A stretch of 64,000 nt of DNA, taken from assembly GCF_020509005.1 (NCBI RefSeq), contig NC_063012.1, forward strand, positions 7,378,001 to 7,442,000, given 5' to 3'. The stretch is from Fulvia fulva (taxonomy: Eukaryota > Ascomycota > Dothideomycetes > Mycosphaerellales > Mycosphaerellaceae). The position numbers were made by a program, and so were the translations under genes. The notes under the pieces are model-generated. The model ran no database searches and had not been told where the DNA came from. It worked only from the letters and a program-made list of their open reading frames with translations. The stretch's first letter is position 1; each line of letters starts with the position of its first letter. Of the stretch, positions 24,303-35,901 are shown in pieces.

Positions 24303-25039
24303 AGGCCAGACATTGCTTTTGCCCTAGGAAGGATAAGCTTATTTATAAGTGACCTATCTACCTACTATATAAAGGCTTTGAAGAAGATCACTAGGTACCT
24401 AAAATTATACCCTAATCTAGGACTTTAGTTCTTAAAGTCTAGAAAAGGACACCTTATTAGATACTATGATTCTGATTATACTATAGATAAAGTAGACAGA
24501 GTCTTAATCCTTAGGTATGTCTTCTTCCTCTGTAGGGCACTAGTTTCTTAGATAAGTAAGAAGCAAAAGTCTATAGCAACATCTATAATAGAGGCTAAAT
24601 ATATAGCTATAAATATATATACGAAGCAGTCCTAATTCCTAGCTTTACTACTAAGAGAAATGGATTGTCTAGAGTTAGTAGGAGACTGTTCCTATTAACT
24701 AAGAATTACTAGAAACTAGGAGACTGTATTAAATTTAAGACTAGTCTAATTAAGAGGTAATAATTAAGCTACCCTCACCCTAGTAAAAGATATACATGTT
24801 TATAATAAGTCGAAGCACATTGATCTTGCCTATAACGCTATTAGAAAACTTTAGTAGAGGAGGCTTATTACTATTAAGTACACCCTAACCTCTAAGATAG
24901 TTATAGACAGGTTTATAAAACTAAAGACTAGTCCACACTTCTAGAGGTTTATAAGCTAGCTTAACCTATCATAAAAAGGTCTAAGTACTATTAATAGGAA
25001 GTGAGTAGACTATAACCTCCTATACGAGATAAGTAGGAG
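24303..25039 (+). pseudogene. Copia RT-end/RNase H remnant
   Basis: The text shows DKLIYKWPIYLLYK-like residues, then KKITRYLKLYPNLGL, GHLIRYYDSDYTIDKVDR and KKQKSIATSIIEAKYIAI, the RNase H signature of Copia polyproteins (compare KQ.SVA.ST.EAEY). A C-terminal tail with KSKHIDLAYNAIR (compare HIDIRYHFIR) follows. Frames are interrupted by stops and small indels. Confidence 0.85.
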
Positions 25040-25274
25040 TATTAAGATGTAGCATCTTAAAGGGAGTCAATAATTAGGAAGTGATCTAGTAGCCTAAGGT
25101 ATCTACGGTAACTCAGCTTATAGGGAGATACCTTCTCTCCTATTTAGCTTAGATAGACATCTAACACAATCAACACATTAGTTCCTAATATATTGCTATA
25201 TACTCGTGCTATTAGTCAGTTAAAGATTGATCTCTTACTCTACTCCGCTACTATCTACCCGTACCTATTTAACA
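25040..25274 (+). repeat. Copia 3' LTR
   Basis: A 235-bp sequence starting tattaagatg and ending tttaaca, matching the inverted LTR of Copia H1 at 55521-55754. Between the two LTRs the differences I noticed are largely C/T and G/A. Confidence 0.88.
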
Positions 25275-25291
25275 AATCTCGTAGTTATACT
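25275..25291 (+). repeat. 17-bp duplication bounding the Copia fragment, right
   Basis: Exact copy of 24282-24298. One further A at 25274 could belong to either the LTR end or the duplication. Confidence 0.85.
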
Positions 25292-27399
25292 TCTATAGTC
25301 ACATCTTCTTAGATATATATACTACCGGTCTCTAGACGTCTCTATATTTCTATAAAATTACTACCGTAGTAACGAAATCTAAGGCATCTGTTTCGACTAT
25401 AGTTTCTAACCCTAGTACGAAGTATACGAGTACCGTGTCCGTTAAGAATATATCTTTTAATCCTTAGAAGGCTACTTCGTATTCTATTATTTAAACGAAT
25501 AGTATCGGCTTACTATTCTTACTAGTCTTTATTAAATTCCTAAGGGGTATATAGATTTTAGAGAAGTTCTATATAAGCCTTTAATAGAAGTTTCCGAACC
25601 TAAGGAATGCTTATATATCCTTTAGGTATATTAGAGTAAGCTAGTTCTTGACTACGTCGACCTTTTCTAGGTCTATACGAATACCGTCGACTCCTATAAT
25701 AACACTAAGGTACTTCGTCTCTATTTAGTAGAACTCGTATTTGTCGATGTCTAATTATAGGCCGGCTTTACGTATACGCTATAGTACTTTACGTACGTAT
25801 TATATATATTCCTCGAATATGTCGCTAAAGATCAGGATATTATCTAGGTATACTAAACAGAAGTCATCGAGATACTCCCTAAGCGTATCGTTAATATATA
25901 ATTAGAATGTTCCTAGAGTATTATATAGGCCGAAAGGCATTACTATATACTCGAATTGACTATAGCGAGTACTAAACGCAGTTTTCTATTCGTAGCCCTC
26001 CGTAATACGAATACGGTTAAAGATAGAGATAATAACGAGTTTAGTAAAGTACTTCTTCCTATTTAGGCGGTTTAGCGTTTCTTAGAATAGTAGTATTAGG
26101 TATCTACTTTTGACCGTAAGGGCGTTAAGAGCTCTATAGTCGATATAGACCCGTAGACCGCAGCCTAGTTTACGTATAATTAGTACTAGTATAGAAGCCG
26201 GGCTCGTACTTCGTTATATTGCTCTAGATTCTAGCTAATTATTGACCTACTTCTTAATTACCTTATTCTTACGGGACGACATTACGTATAGCCGCTTGAA
26301 CGGAGATGACTTAGTTTCGTCTTTAAGGTATATTTACAGTCTTTACTAGGGCGGTAAGGTAGGATCTTCAATATATTCTAACGGTTAAAACAGTCCTCGA
26401 AATTGTATAGTTCCTAGAGTAAGTAGACCTTAGTATCTTAGTCCTTGTCTTTGCCTTTTAAAAATCTATCGAAGTCGCTATTTACTATTATTATATATAC
26501 TGTTAAGGGGTTTACTAACTACACCTTCTAAAGGTTTATAGCGTAGAGTCTAGTAGGATCGAAGTCTTACCTAGTCGCTACTATTACGTAGGCTCGTAAT
26601 AGGTTAGCGTAGTGCTTCTGACTAGGTAGTATAATCTATATTATATAGACTTCCGCTCCTTTCTTACGAGCTAGTTTTGCTACGGAGGCCGCGGAGATAT
26701 TTATAATATCGATCTCTAGTTCTAGTTCGACAACTCGTTACTTTCATTTCGTATATCGGCACGGTCGCTTTAACGTCTTAACGCCGTCTACCGGTAACGG
26801 TTATCGAGTATATATACGGAAGTTATCCTCTTCGTCCTCGAACGTCGTATAGAACTATAGTTAGGGTATGTGCTTAGGTAACGATAGCGTAGGAGCGCCA
26901 ACTTCGTCGGGGTTATCTTCTACTATCGGGGGTCGATAATTGCCTAATAGTGCTAGCGTAGCTAGATAGTTAATAGACTATACTATTAGGTGCTTATTAG
27001 ACCTCTAGTTTGCCTTATAGGTACGGCATTTCAAATGATTTATTATTATAATGCCCTTCTCCTATTATATCTCTAGTTCGTAGTCTATAAACTAACTAGA
27101 GCCGAGCACGATGTTATACTCTAGTGATTCTACTAAATAGTAGCTAAGGATTTCGACGTAGCCGCCGATATTAAAAGGAAAGTACGTAGACTCGGTAATA
27201 AGCTCGTTAGCGGAGCCGCTATTAGCTAGTCCTAATTAAAGAGGTTCTTCCTAGAGTCGAGGAAGATTATATATACGAGCGTATATAGAATTTATATACT
27301 AAGAGGTAGTACTATAATTAAGGAAGGTAAGAGCTTAATTACTATCTATACTACTAGGCATTATAAGGTAAGGGGACACTCTCGGCCTTAGTGCCCCTC

Positions 27400-29750
27400 G
27401 TATAATAGACGGTATTAGAGAGCTTACTAATATAAGTAAAGTGTACTCTAGTCCTTATATTACCGTATCTCGCTATATTTCCTTCTTAGTATTATGTTCG
27501 TAAGTAGGACTAACGGTTATCGTACTTAAGCGTTAGTCTAGCTATTTCCCTATTACTAAGGGTTAGCCGGTGTCTATATTATAGAGCTAGTATTTGCGCG
27601 CGGCGGAGGGCGCTTATACTACTTAATAGAGTAGTCTAGCGAGTATAAGTTATAGTCTATACGGCGGTAGCGGATATAACCGCCTACTACGATAATACTA
27701 GCCTTCTCCGTAGGCTCGAGCTTCTTAAGTTCCTTAAATTCGCGCGGTATCTAAGCGTAAAGCTTAAGGCCTAAACCTTAGGCTACGCCGGGCGCGGTAG
27801 GTATAGTACCGTTACTACCGCTATTAATACCGCTAGTACTACGAGGTAGTCGTAGTTAAGCTAGGGTCTTTGACTTTAGGCGCTCGAACTTAGCTTCGAG
27901 CTTATAGTATAGGTCGACTAAGTCTTCGCGGTCCTTAGTCTCTATAGGCAGTACCTCTATATATTTGTAGTTAAGCTTACCCTCGAGTAGGCGGTGATTA
28001 GTCTTAGCTAATAGGTCGTATAAGTTACGCTATTCGTCATACTTAGTAATAAAGATAGAAAATGACTCGTTCTTACTCTACTATAAGACCTAGAGCTTCT
28101 AGAAGGCCTTACCTACGACGTCCTTCTTACTATACCGATCGATAAGGAATTAGATTATCCTATCGATAGACTTAAAGGGGTTAACGTAATTGCGCTTAGT
28201 ACGCTTAGAGGGTACTCGCGGATTATATAGCTAGTACGGGTACCCGTCGAGGTAGTTAAGGATATAGCGTAGTCCGTCCTCGATAGTCTAGAACTATATT
28301 ACGGACAGCTTAATCTCTAGCTAATCGAGCTAACGGTCAAAGTTTATATTCTTATTATCGAACTTGCTTTCTAGATCCTTAACTAACTTATTAGTATATA
28401 TAACATTAACGGAGGGTTCGATAGTAGTGAACTAGCTAACGGCGGTATTACTAGTTACTCTAGAAGTACTACTAGGTATGCCCTAGCGTTCTCGTCGTAA
28501 GGAGTTACGGCGTAGCTAGCGGCGTAGTCGACTATTTTCTCTATCCTTATCGTTATTAGAGTTGTCTCCGTCGTTATCGCTACCTCCTCTACTACCTCCT
28601 CGTCGGGTGCCTCTACCTATACGGTCCTACTAAGTAGGAGGCGTAGGTAATCGTAAAATACCGTTATAATAAGAGGAGTAGACGCGGACCTAACGACTAC
28701 GGTTATTATTATTATTACCGTTAGTACCGCTAGTATCGCTAGTACCGTTCGTGTCCTTAGCTACTAGCTAAGCCTTTAGCTCTACTACCTCCTTATTTAG
28801 AGCCTAATTACGCTTAGATAGGGCTTTGATGTCCTTAGGTAATATACCTACCTACGACTCCTCGACCTATCCGAAGAGCGTATCGTTATCCTATCGGAGG
28901 CGCTAATTAGCTTCCTTAAGGTCTTATATCTAACTCTTATACTTCTAGTATTTGTTAAAGTAGAATATAAAGAGGCCCTTAACATCCTTATCCTTTTCGA
29001 GTTAAGTAAGACTCTCGGATACGATATTACGTTCCTTCTTTATATCGGCGTACTTACGCTATAGAACCTTATTAGCCTTCTTTAGGGACTCGACCTAGTT
29101 AAAAAGTATAATGAAGTCTAACTATATCTAGCGAACGAGGTAAAACATAATCTCCGGGTATACTATAGTACGAGTCGTAAACTCGGCTAGGCTCTTTATA
29201 GTAGTATACTCTAAGGCGATTACCTATCCTTAGGTTAGCGTATATTGTTAGTTTTACTATCTTATATAGATATATCATCTCTTAACTCTATAATCTTATA
29301 CACCTTGATTCCTCCTTCTTCTAAGATCTATTCTTCGTCGAGGAATTATACGAAGTTAATAGGGTCGGAGGTTAAGGCAAACTACTATTCTTTAGGTAGT
29401 AGGTCCTTCTCGATCTCTTATTATTCGGCGGCGAATACGTTCGAGTCGTCGTCGGAAGGGAAGGCACCTAGGGCGGTAGCGATACCTAGGTTATCGAGTG
29501 TCTACGCTTTAGTAGATACGGTTAGGAAAAGCTTAGCGCGTACGAGCGACTAACGCTTATACTTACTAAGATCTAGATAAAGAGGTTGCTTAGGTAAGAG
29601 TACCCCGTTAGTAGTACTACCGGGTATAGCTATATTGTGCTATTATATAGTAGATAAGACTACTCTCTTAGTAGGTATATAAGGGCCCTATAAGAGTAGG
29701 GAGGCGCGCGTTTTACGCGAAGGAGAGAGGTAATCTATTAACTTAACTAA
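27400..29750 (-). pseudogene. G2 gag remnant
   Basis: Minus-strand gag between the 5' LTR and protease. It contains a long charged, probably coiled-coil N-terminal part (about 29150-28750), an Arg/Gly/Asn-rich region (about 28760-28480), a capsid-like body and a zinc-knuckle remnant near 27690-27636 (GGYIRYRRIDYNLYSLDYS, consistent with C-C-H-C changed to tyrosine). The open frame on the opposite strand at 29245-29553 is a shadow. Confidence 0.75.
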
Positions 29751-29914
29751 TACGCTCTTTTACGCGACTATAGCTATTATTAATACGTCTATACGCGCGA
29801 CTCGACGGTTAGTAACTATAGTAAACTTGACCTACCTTAACGCGTACTTTACTAGTACGATTTGATTATAACTACTAGCCTAACTAGATAGGCCGCTTAT
29901 AAGACCGAACAAAC

Positions 29915-30088
29915 TATTACGGGTAGTAATCTATAAGACGATAGTATAGGGTTACCGTAAAACAAGCGTTATTTAGTAAGGCTACGAAAGAGAAACGCGA
30001 AGCGCGCGATATATATAGGGAAGCGCTAAGGCGCTAGTACGCGGGGAAGAGCCGCGGCGCGACGTTATAGTAGTAGTAAACCGTAATA
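29915..30088 (-). repeat. 5' LTR of G2
   Basis: 174 bp, near-identical to 21589-21762. On the minus strand it should have carried the promoter of the element. The short interval between gag and this LTR should hold the primer-binding site, but I could not assign a tRNA. Confidence 0.93.
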
Positions 30089-30093
30089 GCTCG
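30089..30093 (+). repeat. 5-bp target-site duplication of G2, right
   Basis: gctcg, same as 21584-21588. LINE L4 sequence resumes immediately after it. Confidence 0.88.
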
Positions 30094-30705
30094 GAATATA
30101 TTAGGTTTAAGGACTATATATATTGCCGAAAGGTACCGGGAGTAGATAGTAGCCTATATAAATATAGACGTGTCTAGACGCCGAAATACGTCGTACTGTT
30201 CTACCTACGCTTTATAGAAGCCCGGTAGGTAATACGCCTCGAGACTAGGGCTATAGACTTCTAATATATAATAGGTATAGCGCGTAGGATACGAGTAGCG
30301 GTACGAATAGTAATACGGACCGGCCTACTATAGTAGTTCTAGATAGCGGGTAAGATAGTAGTAAGAATAGGAGAGATAGCCTAGGAGGAAGAGCTCTAGG
30401 AAGCCTTCGAAGGCGCCCTACCTATAGATATAGTAGAACTCCGGTAGTACCGACGACTACGTAGGCGGGTAGACCGTAGCCTATAGCGACCCCGAGTATA
30501 GGAGGAATAGCGATAGGAGCACTAATAGAGTATAGGAGCCCGGAAGGGGCGACTCGTTATCTACTCGACGGCTAGCTCGTTTTCCGCTCGACGGTCGACC
30601 TATCTCCTACTCGATAGGCGACCCGCCTCTACTAATAGTATAGACGACTAACTACCCTAATAAGTAAGGGCGCGCCTAGTGACCCTAGGATAGCTTACGC
30701 GTAGG
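30094..30705 (+). pseudogene. LINE L4 ORF2, C-terminal part after G2
   Basis: Continues the frame broken at 21588. It begins EYIRFKDYIYCRKVPGVDSSLYKY and RVQTPKYVVLFYLRF, the C-terminal cysteine/histidine motif of Tad-like ORF2 with most cysteines now tyrosine. A charged tail follows to about 30690, then Gypsy G3 interrupts at 30706. Confidence 0.8.
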
Positions 30706-30710
30706 TATAT
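30706..30710 (+). repeat. 5-bp target-site duplication of G3, left
   Basis: tatat next to the 5' LTR, repeated at 45747-45751. It is low complexity, so it is weak alone, but the position fits both LTR ends. Confidence 0.7.
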
Positions 30711-30905
30711 TATTACGGTATAGCCTACGGCCTACGGCCTTCGGGTTACGTAACTTCGTAAATATAACGTAACGCCTCGGCTCGGCGAACGTCGCGCTTA
30801 TCTTCGATACGCGCCTTAGCTAGAACGTCTCTTCTCCGTAGAACTTATTCGATTACTTAGCTACGATACCCTTTTACCTACCGAGAGTAGCCTAGACCCG
30901 TATTA
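30711..30905 (+). repeat. 5' LTR of G3 (heavily mutated)
   Basis: Matches 45551-45746 along its length. It starts tattacggtatagcc where the 3' LTR has tgtcacggtgtagcc, and nearly every CA or TG of the partner is TA here. It ends ccgtatta. Confidence 0.92.
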
Positions 30906-31062
30906 TTAAGTTCTACTACTCTAAATCCCTCTATAGTAAGTACGCGTATTATCGGCGATATTACCGACCGGTTTACGACACTTTAGTAGGAGTTAGCGAA
31001 TAAGACCCCGAGTTCGAGGCAGATTATAGTAGTATAATCGGGTGTCCTATATACGTAGGAAG

Positions 31063-31076
31063 TATATAGAAGAGGA
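31063..31076 (+). repeat. Target-site duplication of LINE C, left copy
   Basis: The 14-bp tatatagaagagga is repeated at 34737-34750. Confidence 0.92.
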
Positions 31077-34000
31077 TGTAAAGGATACGTAACCTAGGGC
31101 GTACGGGAGGCTACGTGCTCTACTAGCTACGGCGAGGGAATCTAACTAGGCCCGGCTCCCCTTTAGTATATAGCCGATAGGCGTAGACTAGGACACGCTA
31201 AGTAGTAGGATATAGGACATTATAGAGGAAATGATTGTCGATAACAATAACTAGACTCGACACGCTTAGCATTATCTAGTATAACGTCAACTATAGCAAG
31301 GACATAGTCTAGAACCATTTCCTATACGAGGCGGACCCGCGCGTCCACTACGTCCTTATAATCTAGGAGCTATAGATTAACCCGCACTATAAGAGACTAA
31401 CGACCTGTAAGTCACTAGGCTATACGACATGCCTACGAGGCGACGGCAGACCCCGTACGTACTTCTATATTAGTAAGGACATACTAGAATCCGACTAGGA
31501 GGTAGTATACTACGTAGCCGAAGAAGGCGGGGGCGATATTACCTCCCTCTACGTAGGTAGCACCTAGATACACAACCTATATATACAACCGCTAGCCTCG
31601 AGGTCTAGCCGCGACCTAGGGGTCTACAGACACCTAGATAGTGCGCTTAAGAGACAAGGGTGCTATATCGTAGTAGGAGACTTTAACATATACTACCCTT
31701 CCTAGGAAAGTCTTATATAGCCGCACCCTATAGCCGACGAAGTACTCGACTTGATAGCGAGCAACGTAATTGCCCTTAATACCCCGAAGGACCTAGGCAC
31801 CTAGAAGAGAGGGGGACTCTAAGGCACGATCGACCTCTCCTAGATCTTAGATAGCCACTACTATACGGTAACCTACTATAGGATCGAATATGAACTCGAG
31901 GCGTCGTTAGACTATATACTAGTCAGGACCTCTATTACGACATAGATACAACGTATACTAGCGAGAACCCCTAAGCTAAACTAGGGAAAGGCCTACTAGG
32001 TCAACATCTAGGCGTACCTCGATAACTCTAAGAGGCTAGTCCAGATCGCGTAGTAGTAATATAACAGTAAAGACGAGATAGACGAAGTAGTCTAGGGGTT
32101 AATAGACGAAATAAGAAAAGCGACCTCACTTCACGTTCCGCTTACCTAACTAACGACATAGTCTAAACTATACTAGACGCCGGAGTACACTACGGTAGTA
32201 AGAGAAGCAAGGAGAGCCCGCCGGGTATAGACGAGCAGCTATAGCGAGGAGGCCTAGAACGTATATAGGGAGGCATACCAATAGAAGAAAGCCATAATAC
32301 GAAGGGAGAAAGTAGTCGGCTAGAGGGCTATAGTAGAAGAAATCGCCGGCAAGCTAGAGAGGATGTAGAAGCTAGCGAAATAGGCCCGACAGGACCCTAT
32401 ATAGGGCCCCTCCTTCTCTATCCTAGCGCTATAATCGCCTAGTAGCCCGGTTAGCGACCCCGAGGCTAAGGCGCGTCTACTAGCTAGTAAGTTCTTCCCG
32501 CCCCTAGTCGAGGCTGATCTAAGCGACATAAACAGCTCTACTCCCCTAGCCCCTAGCATCGCGGTCTAATAGGAGGTGTCCGAGGGAGAAGTTGCCGCTA
32601 TACTAAGGAAGTTGCCGGCGAAGAAAGCCCCGGGGCCGGATAGGATCCTAAACGAGCTACTAAAGAAGTGTAGAGATCAACTAGCCCTAGTAGTTATAGC
32701 GATCTTTAACGCCTACCTATAGACTAGGTACTACCCGATAGCTTTTAAACAATCGACGACAGTAGTCCTACGTAAGCCGTAGAAGGAAGACTATACGTAG
32801 GTAAAGTCGTACCGCCTAATTACGCTCCTTAACACTCTTAGGAAGGCGCTTAAGAAGCTAGTTATAACGAGACTCTCCGAGGCGGTAGAGGAACACTCCC
32901 TACTCCCGGACACCTAGATAGGTACGCGCCTATAGCGATCGACGCTATCCGCGATAGAACTTATCACCTCTTAGGTAAAGGCTATCTAGTATAAGAATAG
33001 GGACAAGGCGGCTTCCTTACTTAGCCTAGACATATCGGGAGCCTTCGACTACGTGTTATACCCGCGGCTACTCTACATCCTAAGGTCGAAGGGACTCCCT
33101 AAGTAGCTTGTTAACTTCGTACGGTCCTACCTCCAAAACCGTAGTACGTCGATCCTAGTCGGCTAGTATAGAAGCCTATTTCAAGCAGTCTATACTAGAA
33201 TCCCGTAAGGCTTAACGCTAGTACCTATTCTGTTCCTCTTCTTTATAGCGACGCTACTCCTAGCCCTAGAATCCTAGAACACCGCTACGAGCGGCTTCGT
33301 AGACGACATAAACATCCTAGCGTAGTCTTCCTCGACTAAGGAGAACTATAGGCTACTAGAAGAGAAGTATAAGATCTACGAGGACTAGGCTAGGAGGTAC
33401 GGGGCTCGGTTTGCCCTAGAAAAGTACAATCTAATACACTTTACGCGCCGGCTACGGTTCTATAATATATAAGCTTCTATCTAGATATAGGGGCACACGA
33501 CTAACTCGGCAAATTAGCTTAGGATCCTCGGACTATAGGTAGACCCGGCGCTACGGTAGAGGAAGTACGTATAGGTAACATTACGGAAAGCTAAACAGAA
33601 TATAGCATTATACTAGAGGCTCACTACGTCTATATAGGGGGCGGACTTCCGGTAGTTACGACTTCTATATACGGCTATTATACGGCTAGTCCTTACCTAT
33701 AGTAGCTAAGTATAGTCCTTAGGCGAGAGGGCCTGCCTATCGAAGGGACTCGTCGCGCCGCTAGCGAAGATCTAAAACTAATGCCTAAGGAAGGTTACCG
33801 GGGTATATAAGTCGATACTAACGAGGATGCTTAAGCACGAGACCGCTATACCGCCGATCGACCTATATATCTAGGGACTACGGACCTCCTACTTAGGCAA
33901 GTCGGCATAGTACCTAGTATAGAAGGTCATCGCTAGTATAGTCGTAAGGGCCCGCGAATTAGTACTAGCGTATAGGGGCATTCGACCCGGAAACGAGCCG

Positions 34001-34736
34001 AACTACCGGGTAAGGGACGAACAGCTAGCAATATAATAGGAAGGTAAGAAATCGTTTATAGAGCAACTATAGAAAGAGAGGTAGAACAACTAGGTTGTAG
34101 GGCATAGTGGACGCCCTTAGCTAGCGGGACAACCTAAGGAATAGTTAGCTACAAAATCCGCGGTTAAGCACCCCCTAAAGCTTATCTACTACCGCCTTAC
34201 GAGGGCATAGAGTAGTATAGCAACCTAACTACGAAGCGAACATATCGGCCTCTAGGGGTACCTATTATAGAGGAAGGTTCTAGGATACACGAATACTAGC
34301 TGCCCCTACGGCTATCGCTCCTAGAACGTATAGTACGCACTCCTCGTCTATCCGAGGTAGTCGCTAGGAAGGGGGGAGTAGATAGCAAAGGCGAGGAACC
34401 GGACGATTAGGGCACTTCTTAATAACGCTAAGGACCTACGGCGTATTACGAACTAGATACTAGAGAAGGGCTAGCTAGAACAGTACCGCCTAGTAGGAGT
34501 AGTATAGGAAGAGAGGACACGACGTAGCGCGACGAGACCGGCTAGGAGCGGGGGCTAACGGGGTAGTGACATAGACTACGTACGTTCAGAGGGAAAGCTA
34601 AACTAGATAAGGAGTAGTCGGGGGCGGGAAGGGTTTTCACCTATTCGGGTTTCCCTTTATATATAACAATAGATATATACCTATATAGGCCGGATAAGGT
34701 CCTAGAACAGGGGAATGACAAATCTATCTATCTATC
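31077..34736 (+). mobile_element. LINE family 1, copy C (5'-truncated)
   Basis: A 3.66-kb family 1 LINE that lacks ORF1. Homology with copy D begins at taaaggatacgtaaccta just inside the left junction. It has all of ORF2, the 3' UTR and a TCTA tail, and a 14-bp target-site duplication. It lies in the leader of Gypsy G3, between the 5' LTR and gag. Confidence 0.93.
31241..34575 (+). pseudogene. LINE ORF2 (endonuclease-RT) remnant, copy C
   Basis: The start is ATA at 31241, aligned with an ATG in copy D, so the initiator itself was mutated. The endonuclease domain includes SIIQYNVNYSKDIV (with a TAG for Q) and VVGDFNIYYPSW (about 31668-31705). RT includes KKAPGPDRILNELLKK (about 32624), SLDISGAFDYV (about 33023) and an intact FVDD at 33296-33307. 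The C-terminal zinc-like block is near 34290-34360. It is the clearest full ORF2 of this family in the window apart from D, although TAG codons occur throughout. The end is approximate. Confidence 0.9.
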
Positions 34737-34750
34737 TATATAGAAGAGGA
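34737..34750 (+). repeat. Target-site duplication of LINE C, right copy
   Basis: Exact copy of 31063-31076 after the TCTA tail. Confidence 0.92.
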
Positions 34751-35697
34751 GGACACGATATAGTTAGTCGTAGACACTTTCGTAGGAGTTCGTCGAGATA
34801 CGTAGGATTAATATTAATATCCGCTAAACCGTCGAGGATTCGAGATAGCTACGACTATAGCTACCGATAATTACGAACCGTAACCGTAGTAGACCTAATA
34901 GAATAATAGAAGTTAGACTATAGTCAATAGCTAAGATTAGACCTACTAGATACGATAAGCGACGGCGGGTTAATAGTAGAAGACGGAAATCACGTATACG
35001 ACTCTTAAGACTAAGTACGACCGGCGTGAGCGTATTTACTAATAAGATAGAGGATAGGGTACATCGTCGAGAGCAGATAGGTAAGGAGGCTAGTACGCGC
35101 CGCTCGACCTATCGTATACTATACCCCTAGATCCTATAGAAGATAGTAAAGGCGCTTAGTTCCGACACGATCTATAAGCATTTAAGCTATATACCTACGA
35201 AGAGTTAGCGGCGTTAGTTAAGAAGAGACCTAAAGCTTAGCTTAATGTCCTCGACTTTAGGATATAGATATCTTATAGTAAGGCCTTACTTAAGAACTCT
35301 CGCGACCGAGTTATTAACCTAACGGGTAAGAAAGTCAACCTCGAGGCAGCCCTTTAGTAAGAAAAGGAGGACTCGGAAGAAGCGGCGGGCATTATTAAAG
35401 GTCTAACCGTTTAGAACGAGGAAAAGGATAGGCGAATCTAAGAACTAGAAGCTAAGGTATAGACTAAGGACGGCGATACGGAAGATACTATAGTAGAAAT
35501 CGAGAGCCTATAAGAGGATAATAACACTTAGCGTAGGTTAGTCGAGAATCTAAAATAGCGTATTAAGGAACTCGAAGCACTTTAGAAGTAATAGTAATAG
35601 CCGGAGAGACTAACGACACTAGCTCGCTAGCCCTCTAAGCTACGCGCCCTCCTAGATTTACGAAAGAAGGACGTAGGAAATACTCTAGGTGTTCGCG
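34751..35697 (+). pseudogene. G3 gag remnant, N-terminal part
   Basis: Gag coding remnant after LINE C. From about 35370 it shows a charged, heptad-like stretch (QEKEDSEEAAGIIKGL, RRIQELEAKV, VENLKQRIKELEAL with RIP stops), probably a coiled coil. The frame is cut by LINE J at 35697 and continues at 40853. I see no function beyond structural gag. Confidence 0.65.
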
Positions 35698-35712
35698 TCA
35701 ATACGTATATAG
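35698..35712 (+). repeat. Target-site duplication of LINE J, left copy
   Basis: The 15-bp tcaatacgtatatag is repeated at 40838-40852. Confidence 0.92.
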
Positions 35713-35901
35713 ATAGATATTTCATTAAGCTATTGTAGTGCCCTTTGGCCTATGTAGCTATACTATCTTGTTTTCGTATATATAGAGGGGAAACCGTATT
35801 AGTAAGAACCCCTCCTCCTTCCCGCCTGTCTTTTCCTCCTAGTTATTGTCTTAATTTTCCCTTATTAGGGGTACGCTAGTGTTATAGGCCTGCCCTAATG
35901 A

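Larger units (their letters stand above)
24299..25274 (+). mobile_element. 5'-truncated Copia element fragment inside G2
   Basis: A 976-bp plus-strand Copia piece: the end of RT and RNase H followed by a complete 3' LTR (25040-25274). There is no 5' LTR. It ends at the LTR terminus tttaaca and is bounded by a 17-bp duplication of the Gypsy target, longer than the 5 bp usual for Copia integration. Confidence 0.85.
22250..27300 (-). pseudogene. G2 pol remnant: protease, RT, RNase H, integrase, chromodomain
   Basis: From right to left: a protease block LANSGSANELITES (about 27215-27170), RT with YLDDF then YLDN at 25839-25850, and RNase H YNYEIYNKELLAIVLAFEE, which is split at about 24298 by the Copia fragment. 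An integrase motif DIAINFVIDLP is near 23400, then a chromodomain (EEYFVEDILDRKYF ... DEYKYLVN, about 22465-22310). Chromodomains in this group bind histone marks and steer integration to heterochromatin. TAG stops are spread throughout, and a 32-bp tandem duplication at 23821-23882 adds a frameshift. Confidence 0.85.
21589..30088 (-). mobile_element. Complete Gypsy element G2 with chromodomain
   Basis: An 8.5-kb minus-strand element with 174-bp LTRs, a gctcg target-site duplication, a polypurine tract next to the 3' LTR, and gag, protease, RT, RNase H, integrase and chromodomain in that order from the right. A truncated Copia fragment (24299-25274) interrupts RNase H. The element sits inside ORF2 of LINE L4. 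Confidence 0.92.

Noticed and set aside
29245..29553. Ser/Tyr-rich 102-residue frame
   Set aside because: Antisense to G2 gag, with no independent support.
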